Notes: generated from the sequence alone by a model not told the origin. Numbered from the stretch's first letter, positions 37,698 through 47,447 are shown. The stretch: 64,000 nucleotides of DNA from Flavobacterium sp. 9AF (GCF_902506265.1 NZ_LR733556.1:2722144-2786143), one strand, 5' to 3'. Numbers and translations are program-made.

Positions 37698-40664
37698 ATG
37701 CAGAATAAAGGACTAATTAAATTTTTCGCAATTATCTTTGCTTTGGTATGTATTTACCAATTATCTTTTACATTCGTAGCAAATGGAATTGAGAAAGATG
37801 CAAAGAGTTTTGCAAGTAAATTTCCACAAGAAATTCAAACTCAAAAAGAAGTATCTTATCTTGATTCTTTGGCAAAAAGTAAAGAAAAAGTATTTCTTTG
37901 GAACACTTATGAAGAAGTAAGAAACAACCAAATTAATAAAGGTCTTGACCTTGAAGGAGGTCTTAACGTAATTCTTCAAATATCTGTTAGAGATATTTTA
38001 TTTGGTTTAGCTAATGAATCAACGAACAGAGACTTTTTAAAAGTTTTAGAAGATGCTAAAATCAATCAACAAGGAAATCAAGATTATATAGATGCTTTCT
38101 TTGAACAAGCAAATAAATCAGATCTTAAATTAGCTAATAATGATATCTTCGGAAACAGAAATTTAGAAGAAAAAATTAATAGAAATATGACCAATGCTCA
38201 AGTAGAGCCTATTATTAAACAAAAAGTTTCTGAATCAGTTGAAAGTGCTTTTGGAGTTTTAAGAAAGCGTATCGATCAATTTGGTGTAACGCAACCTAAT
38301 ATTCAATTATTAGGAAATTCAGGAAGAATTTTAGTAGAACTACCTGGTGCTAAAGATGTAGATCGTATAAAAAAATTATTACAAGGTACTGCAAAATTAG
38401 AATTTTGGGAAACCTATAAAATTGAAGAAGTAGGTGATTACTTAGTTTCAGCTAACGAAGTTTTGAAAAAAACAGAAACTGTTAAAAATGAAGTAGTTAA
38501 AGATACTGCAGTAAAAGATTCAACAGCAAAAGATTTAGATGCTTTATTAACTGATAAAGCAGATACAACTAAAGTTCAAGTAAATCCTTTATTTGATAAG
38601 TTTCAAATTACTCAACAACAAGGGTTTTCAGTTTTAGGTTATGCTAAAGTAACAGATACTGCTACTATAGGAAATTACCTAAGAAGAAAAGATGTAATGA
38701 AAACTTTACCAAATGCCTTAGCAAATGTGAAATTTGTTTGGGGTAAGGAAAATGAAAAAACACCTGGGATCGTTGAATTATATGCATTAAAAAGAACAGG
38801 TAAAGATGGTAAAGCACCTATTAGTGGTGGTGTAATTGTAGATGCTACAGATACATTCGATCAATTAGGTAAACCAGCTGTTTCTATGCAAATGGATGGA
38901 GCAGGTTCAAGAGAATGGGAAAAATTAACAGGTAAAGTTTCTCAACAAGGAAATGCTATTGCAATTGTTTTAGATAATATTGTTTATTCAGCACCTGGTG
39001 TAAGTAAAGGAGCTATAACTGGTGGACGTTCTGAAATTTCAGGAAGTTTTACAGTAACCGAAACAAAAGACTTAGCGAATGTATTGCGTGCGGGTAAATT
39101 ACCTGCAGCAGCTGATATTGTACAGTCTGAAGTAGTTGGGCCATCTTTAGGAAAAGAAGCTGTTGATAGCGGTTTTATGTCATTCATCATTGGTTTCTCT
39201 TTAGTATTATTATGGATGGTAGTGTACTATGGTAAAGCTGGTTTCTATGCTAATTTAGCTTTATTGGTAAACATATTATTCATTTTTGGAGCTTTAGCTA
39301 GTTTTGGAGCGGTATTAACTTTACCTGGTATTGCAGGTATCGTATTAACCATTGGTATGGCAGTAGATGCTAACGTAATTATTTATGAAAGAGCGAAAGA
39401 AGAATTAGATTCTGGTAAAACAGTAGAAGAAGCAGTAAACTATTCTTATACATGGAAAGGTGCTATGTCTTCAATTGTAGATGCAAACGTAACAACTTTT
39501 ATTACAGCGTTAATATTATTTTTACTTGGTACAGGTCCAATTAAAGGTTTTGCTACCACTTTATTAATTGGTATCATAACTTCTATGATTACGGCAATCT
39601 TCATTACAAGAATTTTCTTAGATTGGAGTCTATCAAGAAATGAAAATATTACTTTCTCTACATCTTTAACTAAGAATTTATTTAAAAATTTAAATTTCGA
39701 TTTCTTAGGAAAAAGAAAAATTGCTTATGCGGTTTCAGGATTATTATTAATCTTAAGTATCGCTTCATTAACTATGAAAGGGTTAAATTACGGAGTTGAC
39801 TTTGTAGGAGGTAGAACATATCAAGTTCGTTTTGATAAAGCTGTTTCAGCTCCTGAAGTAACAAAAGATTTAGTTGCTGTTTTTGAAAGTGCTGAAGCAA
39901 AAGTATATGGAAGTAACAATCAGCTTAAAATAACTACAAAATATAGAGTTGATGAAGAAGGAGAAGGAGTTGATAAAGAAGTAAATAAAATGCTTCACGA
40001 TGCTTTGAAGAAATATTTACCATCTGACTTAACTTATGAAAAATTTGTAAACTTATACGAAGGAAAACAAGTAGGAATCATGTCTTCTTCTAAAGTTTCT
40101 GGAACAATTTCTAAAGATATTAAGACTAACTCTTTATGGGCGGTTTTAGGTTCTCTTTTAGTTGTTTTCTTGTATTTAATGGTTTCATTTAGAAAATGGC
40201 AATTTGGTCTTGGTGCTGTACTAGCGGTAGCACATGACGTAATTATTGTATTGGGTATTTTCTCATTCTTTTATACTGTATTACCTTTCAACATGGAAAT
40301 TGATCAAGCTTTTATCGCTGCAATTTTAACCGTTATTGGTTACTCATTAAATGATACGGTAATTGTATTTGACCGCGTGAGAGAGTATTTAGATTATAAT
40401 TCTTCACCAGATTTTAAAGGATTGGTAAATAAAGCATTAAACACTACTTTGAGTAGAACGATTAATACTTCTGCAACAACTTTAGTGGTATTGATTGCTA
40501 TCTTTATCTTCGGTGGTGAAACGATTAGAGGTTTCGTATTTGCAATTTTAGTAGGTATTCTAGTGGGAACTTATTCTTCACTATTTGTTGCAACACCTAT
40601 AATGAATGACACAATGAGCAAAGAAGAAGCTAAAAAAATGGCTGAATTTAAAAAAGAAGATTAA
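37698..40664 (+). CDS. secDF: protein translocase subunit SecDF (fused)
   Basis: A 988-residue fusion of SecD and SecF, the RND-type proton-driven subunits that assist Sec translocation from the periplasmic side. SecD part: GLDLEGGLNVILQISV (residues 80-95), P1 head RIDQFGVTQPNIQLLG and membrane motif MAVDANVIIYERAKEEL. SecF part: GVDFVGGRTYQVRFDK and GYSLNDTVIVFDRVREYL. Twelve membrane helices. The fused form is usual in Bacteroidota. A Lys/Asp/Thr-rich linker occupies about residues 255-300. Own promoter and terminator. Confidence 0.97.
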   Translation: MQNKGLIKFFAIIFALVCIYQLSFTFVANGIEKDAKSFASKFPQEIQTQKEVSYLDSLAKSKEKVFLWNTYEEVRNNQINKGLDLEGGLNVILQISVRDILFGLANESTNRDFLKVLEDAKINQQGNQDYIDAFFEQANKSDLKLANNDIFGNRNLEEKINRNMTNAQVEPIIKQKVSESVESAFGVLRKRIDQFGVTQPNIQLLGNSGRILVELPGAKDVDRIKKLLQGTAKLEFWETYKIEEVGDYLVSANEVLKKTETVKNEVVKDTAVKDSTAKDLDALLTDKADTTKVQVNPLFDKFQITQQQGFSVLGYAKVTDTATIGNYLRRKDVMKTLPNALANVKFVWGKENEKTPGIVELYALKRTGKDGKAPISGGVIVDATDTFDQLGKPAVSMQMDGAGSREWEKLTGKVSQQGNAIAIVLDNIVYSAPGVSKGAITGGRSEISGSFTVTETKDLANVLRAGKLPAAADIVQSEVVGPSLGKEAVDSGFMSFIIGFSLVLLWMVVYYGKAGFYANLALLVNILFIFGALASFGAVLTLPGIAGIVLTIGMAVDANVIIYERAKEELDSGKTVEEAVNYSYTWKGAMSSIVDANVTTFITALILFLLGTGPIKGFATTLLIGIITSMITAIFITRIFLDWSLSRNENITFSTSLTKNLFKNLNFDFLGKRKIAYAVSGLLLILSIASLTMKGLNYGVDFVGGRTYQVRFDKAVSAPEVTKDLVAVFESAEAKVYGSNNQLKITTKYRVDEEGEGVDKEVNKMLHDALKKYLPSDLTYEKFVNLYEGKQVGIMSSSKVSGTISKDIKTNSLWAVLGSLLVVFLYLMVSFRKWQFGLGAVLAVAHDVIIVLGIFSFFYTVLPFNMEIDQAFIAAILTVIGYSLNDTVIVFDRVREYLDYNSSPDFKGLVNKALNTTLSRTINTSATTLVVLIAIFIFGGETIRGFVFAILVGILVGTYSSLFVATPIMNDTMSKEEAKKMAEFKKED

Positions 40665-40689
40665 TTTTTATCTTTAAAAATATTTTTTG

Positions 40690-40718
40690 AAAAGACCTGT
40701 TTATCAGGTCTTTTTTTT
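40690..40718 (+). terminator. rho-independent terminator after secDF
   Basis: AAAAGACCTG (40690-40699) pairs with CAGGTCTTTT (40705-40714) around a TTTAT loop, followed by Ts. It ends 22 bp before the lipoprotein gene. Confidence 0.9.
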
Positions 40719-40739
40719 ATTTTTATAAAAAATATAATC

Positions 40740-41192
40740 ATGAAATTATTTGGTTTTTATTTGTTACTTACAATAGTGTTCCTTTCTTGTGACCAAAATA
40801 AGATTTATAGTGAATATACTTCTGATTTTGAAAATAACAGATGGGATTCTAATGACACTAAAAATTTTTCATTCACTATTGAAAAAGATGAAGTAGGAGA
40901 CATACTTTTGCACTTAAGTCATATTTATGATTATAATTTTCAAATGATTCCTTTACAAATAAGTATAGCATTTCCAGATGGACATACAGAAGACATTCCA
41001 ATTAATTTAGAAATAAAAGATGCAAATGGAAAAGAATTAGGAGAATGTAGCGGGGATATTTGTGATTTATATTATACTTTCAAAAGTAAGATACACTTAA
41101 AAAAAGGCAAGTATAATATTAGTATAGAAAATAAGAAAAATATTGCTTATTTACCTAATATACTTGGAGTGGGGATAAAAGTGAAAAGATAA
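40740..41192 (+). CDS. GldH-like lipoprotein
   Basis: A 150-residue lipoprotein: signal with FLSC, Cys at residue 17, then FENNRWDSNDTKNFSFTIE, a central beta domain, SIAFPDGHTEDIPI, and the end NILGVGIKVKR. The order of motifs (ENxRW, PDG, final GVGIKV) resembles GldH, a lipoprotein needed for gliding and T9SS function, but similarity is judged by eye only. It would be membrane-anchored facing the periplasm. Convergent with the response regulator gene, with one base between the stops. Confidence 0.6.
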   Translation: MKLFGFYLLLTIVFLSCDQNKIYSEYTSDFENNRWDSNDTKNFSFTIEKDEVGDILLHLSHIYDYNFQMIPLQISIAFPDGHTEDIPINLEIKDANGKELGECSGDICDLYYTFKSKIHLKKGKYNISIENKKNIAYLPNILGVGIKVKR

Positions 41193-41193
41193 T

Positions 41194-41847
41194 TTATTCA
41201 ATACAAACAATTTTATTTTTAATGGCATATAAAACCAGGCCTATACGCGTTTTAATTTCTAATTTACAAAATAAATGTTCTCGATAACCATCAATCGTTT
41301 TAGGACTTAAACACATTTCATCAGCTATTTCTTTGTATGTCTTTTCTGTACAAGCGTGTTTGATAAATTGTATTTCTTTGTCTTTTAATTCCAATTTTTG
41401 GTTATTATTATCTAAACGATTAACCAGTAGCCCAGAAACTAATTCTGTAAAGAAAAAACCCTTGTCTGAAACCGTTTTTAAAGCTTCTTCAAATATTTGC
41501 GGAGATGTGTCTTTCAAAAGATAACCTTTTGCTCCATGCTTAATCATTTTAATTATGGTTTCTTCATCATCATTAACAGATAATGCAATTACTTTTAAAT
41601 CTTCTCTATTATTTTTAATCCATTCCATGGTTTTAAGTCCGTCTAAAACAGGCATGTTTACATCTAAAAGAATGAGTTCTATTTCATCTGTATTGATTTT
41701 GTTTGCCATAACACTATCAATAAAATCTTTACCGTTTTCATAATTATCAACTACCATGAAGTCGTTAAAACTATTAATTAAATATTTTAACGATTGTGAA
41801 AATAATAAGTGGTCATCAATTATTATTACTTTTTTCTTTGTTTTCAT
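41194..41847 (-). CDS. NarL/LuxR-type response regulator
   Basis: A 217-residue regulator: receiver domain with DDH (residues 11-13) and phospho-acceptor Asp62 (LLDVNMPVLDG), then a LuxR-type HTH (YKEIADEMCLSPKTIDGYREHL). Partner of the histidine kinase whose gene overlaps its 5' end by 32 bp. DNA-binding transcription factor; targets unknown. Confidence 0.93.
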   Translation of the reverse strand: MKTKKKVIIIDDHLLFSQSLKYLINSFNDFMVVDNYENGKDFIDSVMANKINTDEIELILLDVNMPVLDGLKTMEWIKNNREDLKVIALSVNDDEETIIKMIKHGAKGYLLKDTSPQIFEEALKTVSDKGFFFTELVSGLLVNRLDNNNQKLELKDKEIQFIKHACTEKTYKEIADEMCLSPKTIDGYREHLFCKLEIKTRIGLVLYAIKNKIVCIE

Positions 41848-42622
41848 CTTGTTTGTTTAAGTTGTATTGTAAGAGAGTTTCTGTGCCGTTTTCGTTCGAA
41901 TTTAGAGATAAATTTGCCCCAATTAATTTTGCTCTAAATTTTATGTTGTTTAATCCTAAACCTTTATAATTTTGATTGGAATCAAAACCAATTCCAAAGT
42001 CTTTCAATTGAATTGTAAGAATTTCGTCATCACAGCTAATGTTCATTTCTAATTTTTTACTTGAAGAATGTTTTAAGCTATTATGTATAGATTCTTGAAA
42101 AATACGATACAAAATTAATTCATGTTCTACATTAATTTTTGGGAAATTACAATTAAGATATAGCTTACATTCAATATTCTTTAACTTTTCAATCCTTTTA
42201 AAATCATTTTCAATTGACTCAATAAAATTAGTGTTTATTAAATTATCTTTATTAATAATTCGGGATAAAATTCTAATCTCATCTAATGATTTTGCCATAA
42301 CACTTTTCACTTCTTCTAAATCTGTTTTGGTAACCGTTTCATCTCTTTGAGTATACATATTGAGCTGCATAATGGCTACCGAAATAATTTGTCCTATGTT
42401 ATCATGAAGTTCTTTACTTATTTCAGTTAAAGTTTGATCTTTTATTTCTACTCTTGTCTTGATTAGTTCAGATTGGAAATGAATTTCGGATTCCATTTTA
42501 TCGATTAAGAATTGTGTTTTCTTTTTTTGGAAGTAAAAAAAAAGCACAAAAAGGACTACTAGTAAAGTAAAAAATACGATACTTAACGAAATGACTAGTA
42601 ATTGTATTTCTTCTCTGTCCAT
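41816..42622 (-). CDS. HisKA_3-type sensor histidine kinase
   Basis: About 268 residues from ATG 42622 (MDREEIQLL); an upstream ATG at 42643 would add 7 residues. One membrane helix (residues 8-32), a coiled coil, the phosphorylation box EISKELHDNIGQIIS (His in ELHDN) and a HATPase_c domain with GLGLNNIKFRAKLIGANL. There is no sensing domain beyond the single helix. Signal input may come from the membrane protein gene immediately upstream, which overlaps it by 28 bp. Phosphorylates the adjacent NarL-type regulator. Confidence 0.9.
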   Translation of the reverse strand: MDREEIQLLVISLSIVFFTLLVVLFVLFFYFQKKKTQFLIDKMESEIHFQSELIKTRVEIKDQTLTEISKELHDNIGQIISVAIMQLNMYTQRDETVTKTDLEEVKSVMAKSLDEIRILSRIINKDNLINTNFIESIENDFKRIEKLKNIECKLYLNCNFPKINVEHELILYRIFQESIHNSLKHSSSKKLEMNISCDDEILTIQLKDFGIGFDSNQNYKGLGLNNIKFRAKLIGANLSLNSNENGTETLLQYNLNKQDENKEKSNNN

Positions 42623-43245
42623 AAAAATCCGATTATAAAACAAGTGTTCATTATTAAATTTAATATAAAAAGCACAATCAAATAAATGGATGAAATGTAC
42701 TCAATTAAAAACCACTCTAAGGAAAGCATGAATGGTAAAAAAGGTACATGAAATAATAAAACACCAATAATAAACCAAAAAAATATATTCTTTTTGTAAT
42801 TTAAAACATTACTTGAATTAAACAACTCTATAAAATAAAATGTCGAGAGTATAATAAACATAAATACACCTAAGGAATACAAACCAGAATAGATGTCGTG
42901 ACCTAATGTTTCTAACTGAAATATTAAATTTAAAATAAAACAAATTGTATAAATGATCATAAATAAAGACCCTAAAATTTTGCAACGATAATTTTTTAAA
43001 ATCTTTACTAAAATATAAAAGTATAATTGAAATAAAATAAAAATGTAGATATTAAAGATATAGTAATTTAATAAGCCTGTCCAAAGGCTAAATAATGGAC
43101 CTGAAATTTCTATGAATAGCGTTAAAGCTATAGTAAATAGCGTTAATTTAGATTTATAATTGGGTAATTTGGACCAATTTAACAAACCAATAATTGTTGA
43201 GATAAAGGCGAATAGACCTGGGAAGTATCTTAAATTTTCTAACAT
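42595..43245 (-). CDS. multi-pass membrane protein next to the kinase, possible sensor partner
   Basis: A 216-residue protein with about seven hydrophobic segments and very little soluble part. No family recognised. Its 3' end overlaps the kinase gene, so expression is coupled; the arrangement suggests a separate membrane sensing module for a kinase lacking a sensor. This is inference from context only. ATG at 43245. Confidence 0.65.
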   Translation of the reverse strand: MLENLRYFPGLFAFISTIIGLLNWSKLPNYKSKLTLFTIALTLFIEISGPLFSLWTGLLNYYIFNIYIFILFQLYFYILVKILKNYRCKILGSLFMIIYTICFILNLIFQLETLGHDIYSGLYSLGVFMFIILSTFYFIELFNSSNVLNYKKNIFFWFIIGVLLFHVPFLPFMLSLEWFLIEYISSIYLIVLFILNLIMNTCFIIGFLWTEKKYNY

Positions 43246-43264
43246 TAATTATTATAATATTAAA

Positions 43265-43312
43265 AATCAATAGAATTAAGTGTTATTAGGTTAATCCTTA
43301 ATTCTATTGATT
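43265..43312. terminator. 16-bp perfect inverted repeat, likely terminator
   Basis: AATCAATAGAATTAAG (43265-43280) and CTTAATTCTATTGATT (43297-43312) with a 16-base loop, just after the stop of the lipoprotein gene at 43327. On the minus strand a short T-rich run follows. Confidence 0.5.
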
Positions 43313-43326
43313 AATTATATAGGATT

Positions 43327-43842
43327 TTAATTTGATGGATAAATTGCTTTAGGAGGATGCCCCATTGTACCAAAGTTCATTGGACTAATTTCTTCAATAT
43401 CAGCATTCTCTTCTGAAGTTTGCATCATCGCAGGTAAATTCAAAACACTTCCTTTTTGTACAGATGTTTTTTTACCTGTAGGAGTTAAAAATATAGTCGT
43501 CATATTGGCTTTAGTATCATATTCTTGTGTATCAGGATAGGCACCTAAATAGAAACGAATACCATCTACATCATATCCTTTTTCTTTACCTTGTTTTTTT
43601 ACATAATAAATATAATTTTCTAATTCTTCTAAAGAATACCAAGCAGAATTTGCATCTTCTTTATTTATAGTCTGCGAAATTATGCTATGTCTTGTTCTAT
43701 TGTAGTTTTGATTTAATTCTTTAGCCACCTTATTAGATATTAACTGGGTTGGTTCATCATGCTTTACTTCTACTTCAGTACATGATTGAAATAAAAAAAG
43801 AAGAAACAAACTAGTTAATAGAAGATTGTTAATTTTTTTCAT
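43327..43842 (-). CDS. putative lipoprotein, unknown function
   Basis: A 171-residue lipoprotein: signal peptide ending LFQSC, Cys at residue 21. Conserved-looking core: WYSLEELENYIYYVKKQGKEKG, then IRFYLGAYPD and TTIFLTPTGKK. Many flavobacteria encode several such proteins, often near small membrane proteins; no function is known. It has its own promoter (43872-43902) and a strong inverted repeat after it. Confidence 0.75.
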   Translation of the reverse strand: MKKINNLLLTSLFLLFLFQSCTEVEVKHDEPTQLISNKVAKELNQNYNRTRHSIISQTINKEDANSAWYSLEELENYIYYVKKQGKEKGYDVDGIRFYLGAYPDTQEYDTKANMTTIFLTPTGKKTSVQKGSVLNLPAMMQTSEENADIEEISPMNFGTMGHPPKAIYPSN

Positions 43843-43871
43843 AATGGGTTTATTTATTAAAGTTTATGAGG

Positions 43872-43902
43872 CAAAAGTATTTGTATTGTAAAAATCGTAC
43901 AA
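43872..43902 (-). promoter_or_regulatory. promoter of the lipoprotein gene
   Basis: Reading the minus strand: TTG (43902-43900), 20-bp spacer, TACTTTTG (43879-43872), an exact TAnnTTTG promoter 30 bp upstream of the ATG at 43842. Confidence 0.65.
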
Positions 43903-43991
43903 GGGGAAAATCACCCTTTTTATATTCTATTTTTAATTTTAAATTTCTAATTGTGTTAAAAAAAATTATTTTTACAAAAAATAATTAAAAC

Positions 43992-44771
43992 ATGAATAAC
44001 AAGATTAGCGAAAAAATTAGAAATGGTTATAATTTAGATTTAGGAAAATTAATAGAAGATTGCTTCGAAATTTATAAGAAAATTTTTCTAATTGCTGGTT
44101 TGGGATATTTATTAATAAGTATCTTTTTTGCAGCTTTGTACTTTTTTATCTTAATAATTGCATTTGGAGCATCTAATATGGCTCAATGGGCAATTGAATT
44201 GCAAGAAACGAGAACAAGTGCTATATATATAATTTCTATAAGTATTATTTCCATTATTGTTTCAGCAATAGTGGCACCTATAAATGCTGGTTTTTTGAAG
44301 TTATGCTTACAAGCAAAAAATAAACAACAACTGCAAATAAATACTTTATTTGAGTATTTTAAAAGTAAGTATATTAAGGATATTATTCTTGGTTCTATAG
44401 TGGTAACTTTAACCACGCTAATATTTAATTTATTTCTTGAAAGAATGGGATTAGTTCTCTTAGTCTATATTGTTCATTATATAGCAACTGTCTTTTTTAT
44501 CTTATTTTTACCCTTAGTTATTTTTTCGGAGCAAAATTTTTCTGATGCATTAAAAAACAGTGTTCTATTAGTAGCCAAAAAACCATTACCTATATTTTTA
44601 GCTATTTTAATAGCAGTCATAGGGATGTTTGTTGGACTAATAGCCATTTGTATTGGAATTTTCTTTACCTTACCCATAATTAATGCAATGGCCTTTTCAA
44701 TTTATGATAACATTGTAGGTGTAGAAGAGTACAATGTTTTAGATGAAATTGGACAGGTTGAAGGAGAATAA
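43992..44771 (+). CDS. multi-pass membrane protein
   Basis: A 259-residue protein with a 30-residue cytoplasmic start (GYNLDLGKLIEDCFEIYKK) and about six hydrophobic helices. It resembles the membrane part of glycerophosphodiester phosphodiesterase-like or DUF975-type proteins but lacks any catalytic domain. Acidic C-terminal tail. ATG at 43992; it precedes the zinc peptidase gene by 53 bp. Confidence 0.7.
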   Translation: MNNKISEKIRNGYNLDLGKLIEDCFEIYKKIFLIAGLGYLLISIFFAALYFFILIIAFGASNMAQWAIELQETRTSAIYIISISIISIIVSAIVAPINAGFLKLCLQAKNKQQLQINTLFEYFKSKYIKDIILGSIVVTLTTLIFNLFLERMGLVLLVYIVHYIATVFFILFLPLVIFSEQNFSDALKNSVLLVAKKPLPIFLAILIAVIGMFVGLIAICIGIFFTLPIINAMAFSIYDNIVGVEEYNVLDEIGQVEGE

Positions 44772-44794
44772 GAATACATTTTAAAATTTATTTC

Positions 44795-44802
44795 TAACTT
44801 TG
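44795..44802 (+). promoter_or_regulatory. -7 element TAacTTTG before ypfJ-like gene
   Basis: TAACTTTG matches TAnnTTTG exactly, 22 bp before the ATG at 44825. No clear -33 TTG at the usual distance. Confidence 0.45.
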
Positions 44803-44824
44803 AGAAAACATAAAACAAATTAAT

Positions 44825-45682
44825 ATGAAATGGCAAGGAAGAAGACAAAGCGATAACGTAGAAGATAGGAGAGGAATGTCCACTGGTGGCAAAGTAGTTG
44901 CAGGTGGAGGAGTAATAGGAATCATAGTTTTACTACTACAGATTTTTGGTGGCGAAACAGGACAAACTCTTGCTCCAATGCTAGAACAAATGAATCAATC
45001 TGGTGCACAACAAGAAACAGTACAAAGAGAATTGACTCCTGAAGAGAAAGCTTTGGGTGAATTTGTGAAGACTGTTTTTGCATTTACTGAAGACACATGG
45101 ACTCAAGTTTTTAATGACAATCAACTAGGATACTACGAAAAGCCTAAAATGGTCTTATTTACCGATGCAGTGCAAACAGCTTGTGGTAGTGCAACCGCTG
45201 CTTCAGGTCCTTTTTATTGCCCTGCTGATAAAAAAGTATATATGGATCTACGCTTTTTTGAAGAATTACGAACTCGTTTTGGTGCCAAAGGAGGAGATTT
45301 TGCTATCGCTTATGTAATTGCTCATGAAGTAGGACATCATGTACAAACATTATTAGGAACTTCTCAAAAAGTCAGACAAGCACAACAAGGTAGAAGTCAA
45401 GCAGATGCTAATAAATTATCTGTTTGTTTAGAATTACAAGCCGATTTTTATGCGGGTCTTTGGGCCCATTATAATAAAAAATATTTAGAAGCAGGTGATA
45501 TTGAAGAAGCATTAAGCGCTGCACACGCAGTAGGTGATGACGCTATTCAAAGTAAAATGCAAGGTCATGTAGTTCCTGATTCTTTTACTCATGGTACTTC
45601 TGAACAGCGTATGAAATGGTTTATGAAAGGTTATAATTCGGGAGATATAAGGCAACATGATACTTTTGCTGAAGAATTATAA
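44825..45682 (+). CDS. ypfJ: YpfJ-family neutral zinc metallopeptidase
   Basis: A 285-residue membrane-anchored protein: MKWQGRRQSDNVEDRRG start, a membrane helix (residues 24-41), a Gln/Glu-rich linker, then the peptidase-like domain with HEVGH (His167, Glu168, His171) and the downstream ELQADFYAGLWAH (third metal ligand Glu/Asp). Matches the KPN_02809/YpfJ family of putative zinc peptidases; substrate unknown. The catalytic domain probably faces the periplasm. A strong bidirectional terminator follows. Confidence 0.93.
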   Translation: MKWQGRRQSDNVEDRRGMSTGGKVVAGGGVIGIIVLLLQIFGGETGQTLAPMLEQMNQSGAQQETVQRELTPEEKALGEFVKTVFAFTEDTWTQVFNDNQLGYYEKPKMVLFTDAVQTACGSATAASGPFYCPADKKVYMDLRFFEELRTRFGAKGGDFAIAYVIAHEVGHHVQTLLGTSQKVRQAQQGRSQADANKLSVCLELQADFYAGLWAHYNKKYLEAGDIEEALSAAHAVGDDAIQSKMQGHVVPDSFTHGTSEQRMKWFMKGYNSGDIRQHDTFAEEL

Positions 45683-45707
45683 ATTCTAATTTTATTATAA
45701 AATAGAT

Positions 45708-45744
45708 AAAATCCCGAACTAGTTTACAGCTAGTTCGGGATTTT
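45708..45744. terminator. bidirectional rho-independent terminator
   Basis: AAAATCCCGAACTAG (45708-45722) and CTAGTTCGGGATTTT (45730-45744) form a perfect 15-bp stem with a 7-base loop and A/T flanks, so it can end both the ypfJ transcript and the minus-strand genes ending at 45749. Confidence 0.9.
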
Positions 45745-45748
45745 AATT

Positions 45749-46063
45749 TTAATTCCATAAAGTGCCATCTAAGCCTAAAATAGTACCTATCCATAGAAAG
45801 AAAAGTAAGACAAAAATACTTATCATAAATAAAATAAAATTTAAAATTTTTGACGTTCTTTTCTTCGCATTAATGATATAAAAAAGGCTTCCACCTATTG
45901 AAGTTATAAATGGCGTTATGATTAAAGGCTTAATAAACCACATTTTTCCCCATTCAGGATTAGGGTTTGGGACACTAAAAATTAAAATTGAGATTAGCAC
46001 TAAAGCTAAGATAGCACCAGCTATAGCAAATTTTAATACATTATATATTTCTATTTTATGCAT
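45749..46063 (-). CDS. small membrane protein, unknown
   Basis: A 104-residue protein with three hydrophobic helices (around residues 10-30, 45-63 and 74-98). No family recognised. It lies 10 bp downstream of creD in the same direction and is likely the last gene of the envelope block, before the bidirectional terminator. Confidence 0.6.
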   Translation of the reverse strand: MHKIEIYNVLKFAIAGAILALVLISILIFSVPNPNPEWGKMWFIKPLIITPFITSIGGSLFYIINAKKRTSKILNFILFMISIFVLLFFLWIGTILGLDGTLWN

Positions 46064-46073
46064 AACTGTTCAT

Positions 46074-47435
46074 TTAATTGTTGTTCCAATCAATTTTTCT
46101 CGAGAAATACATCACAGCACCTAAAATAAAGAATAAACCGATACTGCCAACTAATAGTGCGTAATTTTCTAATTGTATAATAACAAATATAAAACTATAT
46201 AATACGGTTAGTGAAGTAGCAATAAATAGAGGAAATTTCTTTTCTTTTAATACTGAAATGGAATAGAGTAGTAACATAATGACTACTGCACTAGCTGCAA
46301 TACTATATGCAATAGTAAAACTTGAATGTTCTGTAATAGATATTAATAGTGTATAAAACATAATTAAGGCTAAACCAATCATGGTGTATTGAAAAATATG
46401 TATGTTCTTTTTGCTGATGGTTTGAATTAGAAAAAATACCAAGAATGTAAGACCAATAACTAAAAAACCATATTTTGAAGCTCGTTCATTTTGCTGATAT
46501 TCATCTACCGTTTCTATCAATTTAACACCATAGGAATAGTTCTTTAAATTTGGAATTTTATTATCATATTGTTGCGAAAATGGACGATTAATATGTAATA
46601 TCTTCCAATCAGCATGAAATTTTTTAGAGGTAATTTCTTTTGTAGTATCATTGGCAGAAAAACTACCTATAAAACTAGGTGAATCCCAATTTGCATCAAT
46701 ACTCGTTGTAGTTGTTTTACCTAAAGGGATAAACTCAATATTATCACTACCATTGTAATTCATTTTAAAATTAAAATCTAGTATTTGACTTGGAGTATAA
46801 ATAAATTTCTCTGTTTCCAATGTGCCAAAGTAATTATCTTCATCTGACTTCGATTCTAAGGTATACGTTTTTTTATTTAAACTTACTTTTAAGTCACTCT
46901 TGATGCTCTTTAAATTCGTCGTTTTAATAATAATTGAAGCTTTATCCCAAATTACATCTTCTAGTTTAATATTTAATTTCTCAAAAGCAGCATTTTCAAA
47001 AGTACCGTTAAATTGCATATTGGCTTTAAAAACAATTGGATTGTAAATACCTCTTTTAATATCATCCACTTTTTTTACTTGTGTTTTGTTTTCTAATGTT
47101 GTAGGAAAGAAATATGCATATTGGATAGTAGCTTTTTTCTGAATAATAGTTTCTCTACTTTTTTCGTCTACAATTGCTGTTTCTGAGTACGTTTTGTAAG
47201 GGATTTTAAGAATAGGACCATAAAAATGAATATTTTCTCCCCAAGATGCTGCCACATCATGAGTAACATCATTTTTGCGATCTGAACGTTCCCTAATCAG
47301 ATCTTGTACTAAATTAAGCGGAATTAATAAGAATAGGGTAAGTATGCCTACCATAATCATTTTAGCGGTATTGCTTTGTAGAAAAGAAGGTTTTACAGTA
47401 CTACTTGTTTTTTGTTGTTCTATTGAATTTTCCAT
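46074..47435 (-). CDS. creD: cell envelope integrity protein CreD
   Basis: A 453-residue inner-membrane protein. One N-terminal helix (MIMVGILTLFLLIPLNLVQDLIRERSDRK, key RERSDRK), a large periplasmic domain (AASWGENIHFYGPILKIPY), and a C-terminal cluster of about five helices (NERASKYGFLVIGLTFLVFF). This is the CreD pattern; in Enterobacteria CreD is induced by the CreBC system and protects the envelope (colicin E2 tolerance, beta-lactam response). Here it ends an operon starting at the Coq4-like gene. Confidence 0.93.
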   Translation of the reverse strand: MENSIEQQKTSSTVKPSFLQSNTAKMIMVGILTLFLLIPLNLVQDLIRERSDRKNDVTHDVAASWGENIHFYGPILKIPYKTYSETAIVDEKSRETIIQKKATIQYAYFFPTTLENKTQVKKVDDIKRGIYNPIVFKANMQFNGTFENAAFEKLNIKLEDVIWDKASIIIKTTNLKSIKSDLKVSLNKKTYTLESKSDEDNYFGTLETEKFIYTPSQILDFNFKMNYNGSDNIEFIPLGKTTTTSIDANWDSPSFIGSFSANDTTKEITSKKFHADWKILHINRPFSQQYDNKIPNLKNYSYGVKLIETVDEYQQNERASKYGFLVIGLTFLVFFLIQTISKKNIHIFQYTMIGLALIMFYTLLISITEHSSFTIAYSIAASAVVIMLLLYSISVLKEKKFPLFIATSLTVLYSFIFVIIQLENYALLVGSIGLFFILGAVMYFSRKIDWNNN

Positions 47436-47447
47436 AAAATTAAATTT

